From an uncultured Lachnospiraceae bacterium (GTDB taxonomy: Bacteria; Bacillota; Clostridia; Lachnospirales; Lachnospiraceae), in assembly GCA_947624025.1 (NCBI GenBank), contig CANQIJ010000006.1:1-33364 (forward strand): a stretch of 33,364 nt of DNA. The letters run 5' to 3'. Shown piece after piece: positions 1-6,665 of this stretch. Position 1 is the stretch's first letter. Each line of letters starts with the position of its first letter. The position numbers were made by a program, and so were the translations under genes. The notes under the pieces were generated by a model. It made no database searches, was not told where the DNA came from, and worked only from the letters and a program-made list of their open reading frames with translations.

Positions 1-141
1 GCCCATTGCCGCCATAACCGCCTTGCTCACCCAGTTCTCGGATGCGATCAGTTCAATATGGGAATTCTGACGGTTCTGCTCGTCAACGATTGCCTGTGCT
101 ATCTCGGGATCTGTCTGCTTCACCTCGTCCAATGAATACAT
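1..141 (-). CDS. glyA: Serine hydroxymethyltransferase, N-terminal fragment (gene runs off the left edge)
   Basis: The first 47 codons are visible. The protein begins [18 protein letters not shown] and contains [14 protein letters not shown], the family's near-invariant N-terminal signature ([10 protein letters not shown]). The enzyme uses pyridoxal phosphate to convert serine and tetrahydrofolate into glycine and 5,10-methylene-tetrahydrofolate in the cytoplasm, supplying one-carbon units. The catalytic lysine and the rest of the fold lie outside the window. The start is the ATG at 141, preceded by a purine-rich AGAAAGGCAGGAACAAGGA stretch that serves as ribosome binding site. The gene is transcribed away from the PAP2-like gene, with a 350-bp divergent gap between them. 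Confidence 0.93.
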   Translation of the reverse strand, partial: MYSLDEVKQTDPEIAQAIVDEQNRQNSHIELIASENWVSKAVMAAMG

Positions 142-177
142 TCCTTGTTCCTGCCTTTCTAAAATAAAATCGCTATA

Positions 178-207
178 AGTATACCACACAGTAGGTTTGT
201 GGTGCAA
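178..207 (-). promoter_or_regulatory. Putative glyA promoter
   Basis: On the minus strand there is a -10 of TATACT (178-183) and a weaker -35 of TTGCAC (202-207) with an 18-bp spacer, about 35 bp upstream of the glyA start. The -10 matches consensus at 5 of 6 positions and the -35 at 3 of 6. No riboswitch or long leader fits in the remaining distance. Confidence 0.4.
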
Positions 208-369
208 CTGCATCTTTTGCACAAAAACAAGGAACAAAAATAATGAATGTCTTTTGCATAAAGCAGTGACCGGCTCACATACTATTCTGAAGAGGCCGCC
301 GAAACCTTTTCATGAACATAATATACATTTTTTCGGCAATTCTTAAGAAATTTTTATGGAAATCTTATT

Positions 370-397
370 TTGACTTTTCAATAATATCTGCTATGAT
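370..397 (+). promoter_or_regulatory. Putative promoter of the PAP2-like gene
   Basis: TTGACT (370-375), a 16-bp spacer and TATGAT (392-397) lie about 95 bp upstream of the chosen start at 492; each hexamer matches the sigma-A consensus at 5 of 6 positions. The surrounding 300-400 region is AT-rich compared with the flanking genes, as expected of a promoter region. Between this and the glyA promoter I see only short palindromes such as TTCTTAAGAA. Confidence 0.5.
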
Positions 398-491
398 TAC
401 TTTTATATCATAGGAAGCAAAAGGCAACGTTCGAAAAAGACCGGCAGAAAGTCTGTGCAAAATCGGTTGAAATGCAATGAGGTGCATTGAA

Positions 492-1199
492 ATGAAGGAA
501 TCTGAGAAAAAGCAAAACACACCGCTTCAGCTTGCCCGCAGATACAGGCATGCTGTCCCGCTCATCATCTACGGGATCATATACCTCGTCTGGTTTGCTT
601 ATCTGGAAAAAACAGTCGTCAAGCCCTATCACATCATCCACGTATCGCTTGATGACAAGATCCCTTTTTGTGAGATCTTTGTGATCCCCTATATGCTGTG
701 GTTTCTGTATGTTGCCGTCACTGTAGCCTATTTTTTCCTGCGCGACAGAGACGGATATATCCGGATATTTATTTTCCTGAGTACGGGCATGACCCTGTTT
801 CTGCTGATATCGACCCTGTGGCCCAACGGCCATAACCTAAGGCCGTTTACCATGCCCAGAGATAACGTATTCACACATATGGTCGCAGCGCTCTACAGGA
901 CAGACACTCCTACCAACCTGTGGCCCAGCATCCATGTCTATAATTCGCTCGGCTGCCATATCGCGGTTATGAACAGCGAACGCTTAAAGAAGCATAAGGC
1001 TGTACGCACCGGTTCCTTTATCCTGTGTGTCTCCATTATTATGTCAACCATGTTTATCAAGCAGCACTCCGTGTTCGATGTGACTACCGCCTTCATCGCA
1101 GCTGCGATCATGTACGGCCTGGTCTATCAGTCCGACCTGCTGTTCAATCTCCGCAGCAGCGCACAAAACCACCGCAGGCGCAAGCCTATGGTCAGTTGA
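492..1199 (+). CDS. PAP2-superfamily membrane phosphatase / phosphotransferase
   Basis: A 235-residue multi-pass membrane protein with about six hydrophobic segments (the first reads VPLIIYGIIYLVWFAYL). It carries the PAP2 signature in the form used by inositolphosphotransferase-like members: a basic LRP element after the third segment, then PSIHV, then KQHSVFDV near the C-terminus; the two histidines and the aspartate are the expected catalytic residues. Family members dephosphorylate or transfer phosphate from lipid phosphates at the membrane, but the substrate cannot be read here. I chose the ATG at 492 over the in-frame ATG at 477, because GAGGTG lies 7 bp before 492 and nothing suitable precedes 477. 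The 3' end overlaps the convergent glycosyltransferase by 8 bp. Confidence 0.8.
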   Translation: MKESEKKQNTPLQLARRYRHAVPLIIYGIIYLVWFAYLEKTVVKPYHIIHVSLDDKIPFCEIFVIPYMLWFLYVAVTVAYFFLRDRDGYIRIFIFLSTGMTLFLLISTLWPNGHNLRPFTMPRDNVFTHMVAALYRTDTPTNLWPSIHVYNSLGCHIAVMNSERLKKHKAVRTGSFILCVSIIMSTMFIKQHSVFDVTTAFIAAAIMYGLVYQSDLLFNLRSSAQNHRRRKPMVS

Positions 1200-2217
1200 A
1201 TTTGAAAAATCTCCGGCAGATCTTGTATCCCTCCACCGATATCTTCCTTCCGCCCCTGCCGGGCAGATTCATAGAGCTGCCGAGTACTCCGTAACGCAGA
1301 CGCATGTAGATGCGCAGATCTTTTTTCTTGATATAATTCCACAGTTCCTGTTTCTTATCCAGATTCTCTTCCGTGCCGGAACGGATCAATAATATAGAAG
1401 AAATGACCGTAATGATCTCAAGATAATTGAGCATATAATTCCTGAGTTTACGGCGATTGCACAATCTGTCCATATTGTCAGCCATATAATCCATCATGAT
1501 CTTATTGACCTTGATCTGCTGGTCTATTCTGGAGATCATGATCTCTTCATTGACGGACTGCCCTTCTCTGCCGATATAGTAACGGTAAAAATTCACATCC
1601 AGATAATACATATTCCGCACATAAGGAAGCGGCTCGAATACGAACAGATTATCCACATAGAATGTATTGTCCGGCAGCTTCAGTCCACATTCCCGCAAAA
1701 GCCTCGTCCTGAAGATAACCGAATGCATCAGGATATACTGCCCCTTATGGAAATGCCTGACATCGTTCCATGTAAAGATCCTGTCCTGGGGAAGCGCATG
1801 GCGGTATTTCATAACCTTATGCTTCTCTTCTCCCGCTTTCTCATATACAAAATTGCTGATGAGCATATCCAGCGTAGTATCCCCTGCAGTAAGATCTCTC
1901 AAGGCTTCAAGAATCTTAAGATATGCGGTCTCTTTCACCCAGTCATCGCTGTCAACCACCTTAAAATACAGCCCGGTCGCCTGCTCAAGTCCTGCATTGA
2001 CCGCAGAGCCGTGACCGCCGTTCTCCTTGTGGATCGCTTTGACGATGGACGGATACTTTGACACGTACTCGTCCGCAATCGCCGCCGTATCATCCGCAGA
2101 GCCGTCGTCCACGATCAGGATCTCCACATCCTCTCCGCCTACGAGGAGCGAGTCAATGCACTTTCGCATATAATCCTGCGAATTATAGCAGGGTATTGCC
2201 ACCGATAATAATTTCAT
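1192..2217 (-). CDS. Family 2 glycosyltransferase
   Basis: A 341-residue protein with a GT-A catalytic domain in the first ~120 residues: LSVAIPCYNSQDYM at the N-terminus, EILIVDDGSADDTA, NGGHGSAVNAGL, and the metal/nucleotide-binding VDSDDWV. It transfers a sugar from a nucleotide-sugar donor, probably to a cell-surface glycan or lipid on the cytoplasmic face of the membrane; donor and acceptor are not predictable. The C-terminal ~150 residues are helical and basic, without clear membrane segments. The start at 2217 has GGAGGT 6 bp upstream; a longer reading frame to 2307 lacks a ribosome binding site and homology. It lies 101 bp downstream of the SfsA-MutY gene in the same direction and might be the last gene of that operon, though function gives no reason for the link. 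Confidence 0.85.
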   Translation of the reverse strand: MKLLSVAIPCYNSQDYMRKCIDSLLVGGEDVEILIVDDGSADDTAAIADEYVSKYPSIVKAIHKENGGHGSAVNAGLEQATGLYFKVVDSDDWVKETAYLKILEALRDLTAGDTTLDMLISNFVYEKAGEEKHKVMKYRHALPQDRIFTWNDVRHFHKGQYILMHSVIFRTRLLRECGLKLPDNTFYVDNLFVFEPLPYVRNMYYLDVNFYRYYIGREGQSVNEEIMISRIDQQIKVNKIMMDYMADNMDRLCNRRKLRNYMLNYLEIITVISSILLIRSGTEENLDKKQELWNYIKKKDLRIYMRLRYGVLGSSMNLPGRGGRKISVEGYKICRRFFKFN

Positions 2218-2318
2218 AGAAGACCTCCAAAATACAATTATTCTTTCTTGGGCCGCCCGCACAAAACAACTCCTCTTAAGGCAGCCTCCGCTCATACGGC
2301 CGCACAAAGCAGTCTCGC

Positions 2319-4037
2319 TCAGAGCAGCTTCCTGTACGCGGCATATGCTGACGGAACCGGGTACTCATCTGTCATCTTATCCGGCTCCACGAACACAAAC
2401 TCTCCCATACCGGCCAGATCATCCACGCGGACCAGATATCCCGTCATATCCCATTCTTTGTGTGTGAAAACATGTCTGGACGGCTGTAGTCTGCATATCC
2501 TAAGCGGAGAGACGCCGAATCGGCGCAAATACGCGATCACCTTATCCTGACTCTGATGTCCTTCCAGGGACGGAAACTCATACATTCCCGCCAGCATGCC
2601 CGTATCGGGGCGCTTCTGCAGTGCGACCAGATGTCCGTACTGTATGAGCAGGATCGTCTTTTTCTCTGTTATACGCGGTTTCCTGGAATTCTTCCCCGGA
2701 TACAGCGCCGCTGTCCCGTTCTTTTCGGCCTCACACAATCCTCTCCAGGGACAGCAGCCGCACTTCGGCTCCCCGTTCGGTATGCAGACCAAGGCGCCAA
2801 GCTCCATCAGGGCCTGATTAAAATCTCCCGGCCTGTCTCCGGGAATAATACCCCGAAGCTCATCCTCCACATCCTTTTTGACTCTCGCATCATGGATATT
2901 CCTGTCATCCGCCCTCAGTCTGGCCAGCACCCGGAGGACATTCCCGTCCACCGCCGGAACGGGGATCCCGAAAGCGATCGACGCAACAGCGCCCGCCGTA
3001 TAGCTTCCCACTCCGCTCAGAGTCAACAGCTCATTATAATCTGCGGGCATCCTGCCGCCGTATTTGCTCATGACCGTCCGGGCGGCGCTCTTCAGGTTTC
3101 TGACTCTGTTATAGTATCCAAGTCCTTCCCAGAGCTTCAGGAGCCTCTCGTCATCTGCTTCCGCCAGACTTGCGATATCCGGCAATTCCCGCAGAAATCG
3201 TTCATAATAAGGCTTCACGGCTTCCACCCTTGTCTGCTGCAGCATGATCTCCGACAGCCAGACATGATAGGGCGTGGGATCTTCCCTCCACGGCAGAATA
3301 CGTCTACAGCTATCATACCATGTAAGGAGCGGCTCTGCAATCAGATCAAGCGCATCCACAACAACCGGAACCCGGCTGCCGACCGACATCTCATCCGGGC
3401 TCACCCGGCAGTCGCAGGCAAGCAGATGTACCCCCGCGCTCCTTGCTCTTCGCAGCGCTTCTCCGAAAGCCGGCTGCGTATCCCAGTTAGGTTCCACCCG
3501 GCTGATATCATCCATCTGAACGACAAAGATAAGATATGCCTCATATCCCTGTTCATGCGCTTCGATCAGTTCATACACATGCTTAAGCGCCCGTTCGGAG
3601 GGAGCATCCGGAAACGATGCGATATTGCCGTGCTCAAGCGTAACGCCCTTGACCTCGATAAACGCTTTCTCACCGTTTTCGCTCTCAACATAGAAGTCAA
3701 ATCTGGAATTGCCGTAAACCGTCTCCGGGCGTATCAGACCGACATCCTGATACAACCCGCCCGCCGCAAGCCATTCGCCCACAACCTTATTGGGCGCACC
3801 GGAATCCATATTGATCAGTCTTCCGGCTTTCTCTGCCGCCACCAGGTCATAGGCAGTGGAACGGTCGGGATTGTCGCTTTTAGTAAGATATACCGTCGCC
3901 CGATCGGTCAGAAGCTCCCTGCATCTGCCGGTATTCTTCACATGTACCCTGGTCTTCTCTCCCTCTATATCAACATAGGCGATAAAGCGGTTTTGTCTTT
4001 CTATGAAATTGGCTGTAATAATATTGTTATATTTCAT
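2319..4037 (-). CDS. SfsA nuclease-like domain fused to MutY adenine DNA glycosylase
   Basis: One 572-residue reading frame holds two complete repair-type proteins. Residues 1-~225 are SfsA: VHVKNTGRCREL, then a PD-(D/E)xK-like core with Asp114 in SRFDFYVE and Glu128/Lys130 in FIEVKGVTLE, then FPDAPSERALKH. Residues ~235-572 are MutY: Glu263 in LSEIMLQQTRV, the helix-hairpin-helix LSGVGSYTAGAVAS, catalytic Asp364 in PAVDGNVLRV, four cysteines (418, 426, 429, 435) for a [4Fe-4S] cluster, and a C-terminal NUDIX-like 8-oxoG-recognition domain with FTHKEW. MutY removes adenine mispaired with 8-oxoguanine; SfsA is reported as a DNA/RNA-binding nuclease. Each half is about normal length, and all key catalytic residues are visible. 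The ATG at 4037 sits one base after the nucleotidase stop, so translation is probably coupled. An upstream extension to 4328 overlaps the nucleotidase and was rejected. Confidence 0.9.
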   Translation of the reverse strand: MKYNNIITANFIERQNRFIAYVDIEGEKTRVHVKNTGRCRELLTDRATVYLTKSDNPDRSTAYDLVAAEKAGRLINMDSGAPNKVVGEWLAAGGLYQDVGLIRPETVYGNSRFDFYVESENGEKAFIEVKGVTLEHGNIASFPDAPSERALKHVYELIEAHEQGYEAYLIFVVQMDDISRVEPNWDTQPAFGEALRRARSAGVHLLACDCRVSPDEMSVGSRVPVVVDALDLIAEPLLTWYDSCRRILPWREDPTPYHVWLSEIMLQQTRVEAVKPYYERFLRELPDIASLAEADDERLLKLWEGLGYYNRVRNLKSAARTVMSKYGGRMPADYNELLTLSGVGSYTAGAVASIAFGIPVPAVDGNVLRVLARLRADDRNIHDARVKKDVEDELRGIIPGDRPGDFNQALMELGALVCIPNGEPKCGCCPWRGLCEAEKNGTAALYPGKNSRKPRITEKKTILLIQYGHLVALQKRPDTGMLAGMYEFPSLEGHQSQDKVIAYLRRFGVSPLRICRLQPSRHVFTHKEWDMTGYLVRVDDLAGMGEFVFVEPDKMTDEYPVPSAYAAYRKLL

Positions 4038-4038
4038 A

Positions 4039-4983
4039 TTAACTGCTGTCCGGCTCCCGGCCGGATCCGTCCCCGGAAAGCCTGCTCCTGTAAGGAACCC
4101 TTGCGGCAGGCACAACCTCCGATGCCGGTCCGGTATGCACCGACTGGTCATCAAAGAAAATATGGGCGCCAAAGGCCTGCAGCACATCCTTCTTGCGCAC
4201 ACCGCCAAGGAAAAATACCTCATCGATCCGCACGTTCCACGCTCGCAGCGTACGGATAACCCTCTCATGAGCCGGCGCGCATCTGGTCGTAACAAGGGCG
4301 GTCCTGATAGGCGCATCCTCCTGTACAAAATCCTTCTGCAGTTCAGAGAGAGTCTTCAGAAATTTGGCAAAAGGCCCGGCCTGAAGCGGGTTGTCGGCAT
4401 TACGCTTCTCATTTTCCTCAAAGGCCTCTAACCCCTGCGACTGATAGATCTGCTCCGATTCATCGGAAAAAAGCACCGCATCTCCGTCAAAGGCGATCCT
4501 GATCTGTTTGATCCGGTGTTCGCAGTCGTATGTGCACAGTCCGTCCGTGCAGATGATCCCCGCCGCAATATTGGAATCTATGGCGCTCTGAACATCGTCC
4601 TCATAAGCCGACAGAAAAAGATCCGTCTTAAATGCCGACAGATAAGGGGCCAGGGACGCGCCGCTGGCCAGCACCGCTCTGGTGATGTTAAGCCCGTAAT
4701 GTTCGATCGCCTTAAAGACCCGCAGAGAAGAATCCGGACTGTTTCTCGACATGATGATAACTTCTACGCTGCCTTCGTGGTTGGGCAGATCATTCAGCGC
4801 AAGCAGCGCCCTGATCAGAGGAAACCCCGGTCCCGGACGAAGGATATCATCCTCGTGCTCAATCTGATATCGGCAATATGCTTCTACCCCTTCCGACTCA
4901 AATATCGTATTCTCATAAGTAAGGTCGAACAGCGCCCTGGAAGATACTCCCACAACCAGTCTGTTCTCCAGATCATAAGCCAT
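4039..4983 (-). CDS. Cytosolic 5'-nucleotidase (NT5C1-like family)
   Basis: A 314-residue protein resembling the family of mammalian cytosolic 5'-nucleotidase I and its bacterial relatives. It opens with RLVVGVSSRALFDL; further on come FDGDAVLFSDESE, TALVTTRCAPAHERVIRTL and FFLGGVRKKDVLQAF, then FFDDQ, which look like the HAD-type nucleophile, threonine/lysine and acidic loops. Such enzymes hydrolyse nucleoside monophosphates to nucleosides in the cytoplasm. The ATG at 4983 is preceded by a perfect GGAGGT 5 bp upstream. The gene is flanked by the DUF1653 gene (68 bp upstream) and the SfsA-MutY fusion (essentially overlapping downstream), suggesting a shared transcript and possibly a role in clearing damaged or surplus nucleotides; that role is inference. 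Confidence 0.8.
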   Translation of the reverse strand: MAYDLENRLVVGVSSRALFDLTYENTIFESEGVEAYCRYQIEHEDDILRPGPGFPLIRALLALNDLPNHEGSVEVIIMSRNSPDSSLRVFKAIEHYGLNITRAVLASGASLAPYLSAFKTDLFLSAYEDDVQSAIDSNIAAGIICTDGLCTYDCEHRIKQIRIAFDGDAVLFSDESEQIYQSQGLEAFEENEKRNADNPLQAGPFAKFLKTLSELQKDFVQEDAPIRTALVTTRCAPAHERVIRTLRAWNVRIDEVFFLGGVRKKDVLQAFGAHIFFDDQSVHTGPASEVVPAARVPYRSRLSGDGSGREPDSS

Positions 4984-5051
4984 AAGCCACCTCCTGACAC
5001 AGATCACGGCATTTTCTGTTCTGTCATGATCCTCCGGAGACGGCCTGCATC

Positions 5052-5672
5052 CTACCTCAGCCTGTTACACTCATACTTTTCCAAAGTAAGGAGACAGTTC
5101 TTAAGCTCTTCGTACCTTTCTTCCACATCACCGTCTTTGATCTCCAGATCAACGGCTGCCGCCATCGTATTGATCATGTCATCGGTTATTCTGTGGCGAA
5201 GCGCCGCCAGCACATTAAGCCTTTGTTCATAAGTGTCGGCGTCAAGAAATTCCATCACCAGAGGATCGATATTTACTTCTTCGCTATCCGCTGTCTGTAC
5301 CGGAGTCTGCGGCTGTGCGGCAGTCTGCGGACCGGGCCGTACCGGAGTCTGTTGTTGTGCGGCAGTCTGCGTACGCACCGGGTCTTCCGGCAGCTCCAAG
5401 GCCTGCTGCGCGGCGGGCTCTGACAGCTCAGTGCCATCCATATCCTGCAGCAGCTCAAAACGGTATCTCTGCCTGGCTTCCGGATACTTCGTGCGGTCTA
5501 CCTCTTCCATAAACATCGCAAGAGGTCTGACATAGATCTGAAACGTATCGTACATCGCCTGATAGACCACCATTGTCTCACCCGTTTCACTGTGCTTTGC
5601 AAGACAGCGGATCTGATATATATTTCCTTTAAAATGCCTGTACATTTCCTGAGGTTTGGGATTCGGTCTCAT
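5052..5672 (-). CDS. DUF1653-domain protein with P/Q-rich linker and C-terminal helical domain
   Basis: 206 residues in three parts. Residues ~10-75 match DUF1653 (YRHFKGNIYQIRCLAKHSETGE, read in two pieces, followed by VVYQAMYDTFQIYVRPLAMF and RYRFE), a small domain of unknown biochemical role that usually makes up a whole protein. Residues ~85-130 are a low-complexity linker rich in Pro, Gln, Thr and Ala with an imperfect internal repeat (TAAQQQTPV, then TAAQPQTPV). Residues ~135-206 form an acidic, probably helical domain I do not recognise. The start at 5672 has GGAG 7 bp upstream. It is the first gene after the two promoters at 5739-5856 and leads the nucleotidase/SfsA-MutY operon. Confidence 0.75.
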   Translation of the reverse strand: MRPNPKPQEMYRHFKGNIYQIRCLAKHSETGETMVVYQAMYDTFQIYVRPLAMFMEEVDRTKYPEARQRYRFELLQDMDGTELSEPAAQQALELPEDPVRTQTAAQQQTPVRPGPQTAAQPQTPVQTADSEEVNIDPLVMEFLDADTYEQRLNVLAALRHRITDDMINTMAAAVDLEIKDGDVEERYEELKNCLLTLEKYECNRLR

Positions 5673-5738
5673 ACACTAGCTCCAATCTGTTTTATTGAAG
5701 AAAGACGCACTGCCTGTGCCTGTCTTTCCGTCTATAAC

Positions 5739-5767
5739 AGTATAATCCCAAATCCTGAAAATGTCAT
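5739..5767 (-). promoter_or_regulatory. Proximal promoter (P2) of the DUF1653-nucleotidase-SfsA/MutY operon
   Basis: On the minus strand: -35 ATGACA (5762-5767), an exact 17-bp spacer, and -10 TATACT (5739-5744), each 5 of 6 to consensus. Predicted transcription starts about 60 bp upstream of the DUF1653 start codon. No operator is visible across it, so it would supply basal expression. Confidence 0.5.
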
Positions 5768-5806
5768 TCCTTTCTCTATACGAAAAAGTTTAAAATAAGT
5801 TATGTG

Positions 5807-5846
5807 CGAACATATGTTTGTATTTATAATGTAAAACATACGTTCG
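5807..5846 (-). promoter_or_regulatory. Two LexA-like (SOS) operators
   Basis: Two 14-bp sites match the Gram-positive LexA consensus CGAAC-N4-GTTYG closely: CGAACATATGTTTG at 5807-5820 (plus reading) and CGAACGTATGTTTT at 5833-5846 (minus reading). Their starts are 26 bp apart, between two and three helical turns. One lies within the distal promoter spacer and the other around its predicted start, the geometry of a LexA-repressed promoter. Confidence 0.65.
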
Positions 5847-5856
5847 ATCCTGTCAA
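5828..5856 (-). promoter_or_regulatory. Distal promoter (P1), probably LexA-repressed
   Basis: On the minus strand: a perfect -35 TTGACA (5851-5856), a 17-bp spacer and a -10 TACATT (5828-5833, 4 of 6). A LexA-like site fills the spacer and a second sits at +1. The predicted transcript starts near 5821 and has a leader of about 150 nt before the DUF1653 gene, passing through the proximal promoter. The only gene this promoter can serve is the leftward operon; the gene on its other side ends towards it. Confidence 0.55.
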
Positions 5857-5898
5857 TATGTTTTTACGGCTGCGGACCGGCATTTACTGCCGCAGCAG

Positions 5899-6261
5899 TC
5901 ATCCTATCACATAGGTGAAGCTGCATGAGTCGTCCGCGAACTCCGCCCCGGACAGCATATCCTCAAGCGCCGTTTTATCCTCCTGCGTCATGCGGCTGAG
6001 CCTTTGATGATTGAGAAAGACTGTATATTCACGACTTTCCGCTCCGTCTGCGACCCACCTGATATTGACGCCGCAGTTCTGCAGGCCCCGGCTGTCCAGC
6101 ACATCACGCAGCTTCTCACGGTACTCCCGCTCCAATGATGCATAATAATGATTGTTCCGTTCATCCTGTTCCTTTCCTCTGCTCATCACGGTCCCTTTGA
6201 TACAGAAAACAATGACAAGAACAAGCATCACCGTTAAGATACCAAATGTCCTTCCTCTCAT
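5899..6261 (-). CDS. Small membrane-anchored protein of unknown function
   Basis: 120 residues, not recognised. A short basic N-terminus (MRGRTFG) is followed by one hydrophobic segment at about residues 5-25 (ILTVMLVLVIVFCIKG). A charged extracellular or periplasm-facing region follows, with a coiled-coil-like stretch (YYASLEREYREKLRDVL) and a compact C-terminal part ending SCSFTYVIG. It looks like a signal-anchored protein with a small exported domain. The ATG at 6261 is preceded by GGGAGG 8 bp upstream; the longer frame to 6393 has no ribosome binding site. It ends 52 bp before the SOS-type promoter region of the next operon, and I see no clear link to that operon. Confidence 0.6.
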   Translation of the reverse strand: MRGRTFGILTVMLVLVIVFCIKGTVMSRGKEQDERNNHYYASLEREYREKLRDVLDSRGLQNCGVNIRWVADGAESREYTVFLNHQRLSRMTQEDKTALEDMLSGAEFADDSCSFTYVIG

Positions 6262-6506
6262 ATGCGCATCCTCCCTTCGCCCCGGCCGCCTACATGCTCC
6301 GTCGTATCCGCTTCCAGGATCATGCCCGGCCGGAATGATATAAGGATAGCATGATCTGTGTACGATAAACAGGACTCTAAGACCCGCCGGCACAATGAAA
6401 ATAACAGCACTTTGCCGTCAGCCGCGCAATTTTACACGGTTTTAAGTCTTTTTATAGACTAAATGCAAAATATCGATAATATGCGCAGATGCAACGCAAA
6501 AACCTA
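6262..6506 (-). other. Non-coding divergent stretch upstream of the small membrane protein
   Basis: No convincing gene. It contains an 8-bp inverted repeat (GATCATGC at 6318-6325 and GCATGATC at 6349-6356, loop 23 nt) about 57 bp upstream of the 6261 start. It also contains a short AT-rich inverted repeat (AGTC, 8 nt, GACT) around 6450. I could not identify a good promoter for the leftward gene. Confidence 0.35.
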
Positions 6507-6535
6507 TTGAAAAAAAAAAAAAAAAATTATATACT
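6507..6535 (+). promoter_or_regulatory. Promoter with a homopolymeric poly-A spacer
   Basis: TTGAAA (6507-6512), a 17-bp spacer made almost wholly of A, then TATACT (6530-6535). The A-run covers 6510-6526 (17 bases). Both hexamers match consensus at 5 of 6 and the spacing is optimal. The predicted start near 6542 leaves a purine-rich leader of about 120 nt before the secreted-protein gene. Length changes in such a run would shift the -35/-10 spacing. Confidence 0.6.
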
Positions 6536-6665
6536 ACTAGTTGAAGTTTGTAAATCAATTTAGAAAAAAGACAGGAAAAAAATTTAGAAAGGACGGAAGA
6601 AAGTATTGCGATTGCAAACAGATGCTGGAGATTAAGGCTGAAAAACCAAAAAGGAGATCATCGAA

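Noticed and set aside
2556..4259. A 567-codon open frame on plus across the SfsA-MutY gene
   Set aside because: It is the antisense of a gene with unmistakable motifs on minus; the predicted product is low in structure, rich in Arg/His/Pro, and has no ribosome binding site.
5735..5767. An 11-codon leader peptide in the DUF1653 leader (ATG at 5767)
   Set aside because: AGGA is only one base from the ATG, too close for initiation, and the ATG is part of the -35 of the proximal promoter.
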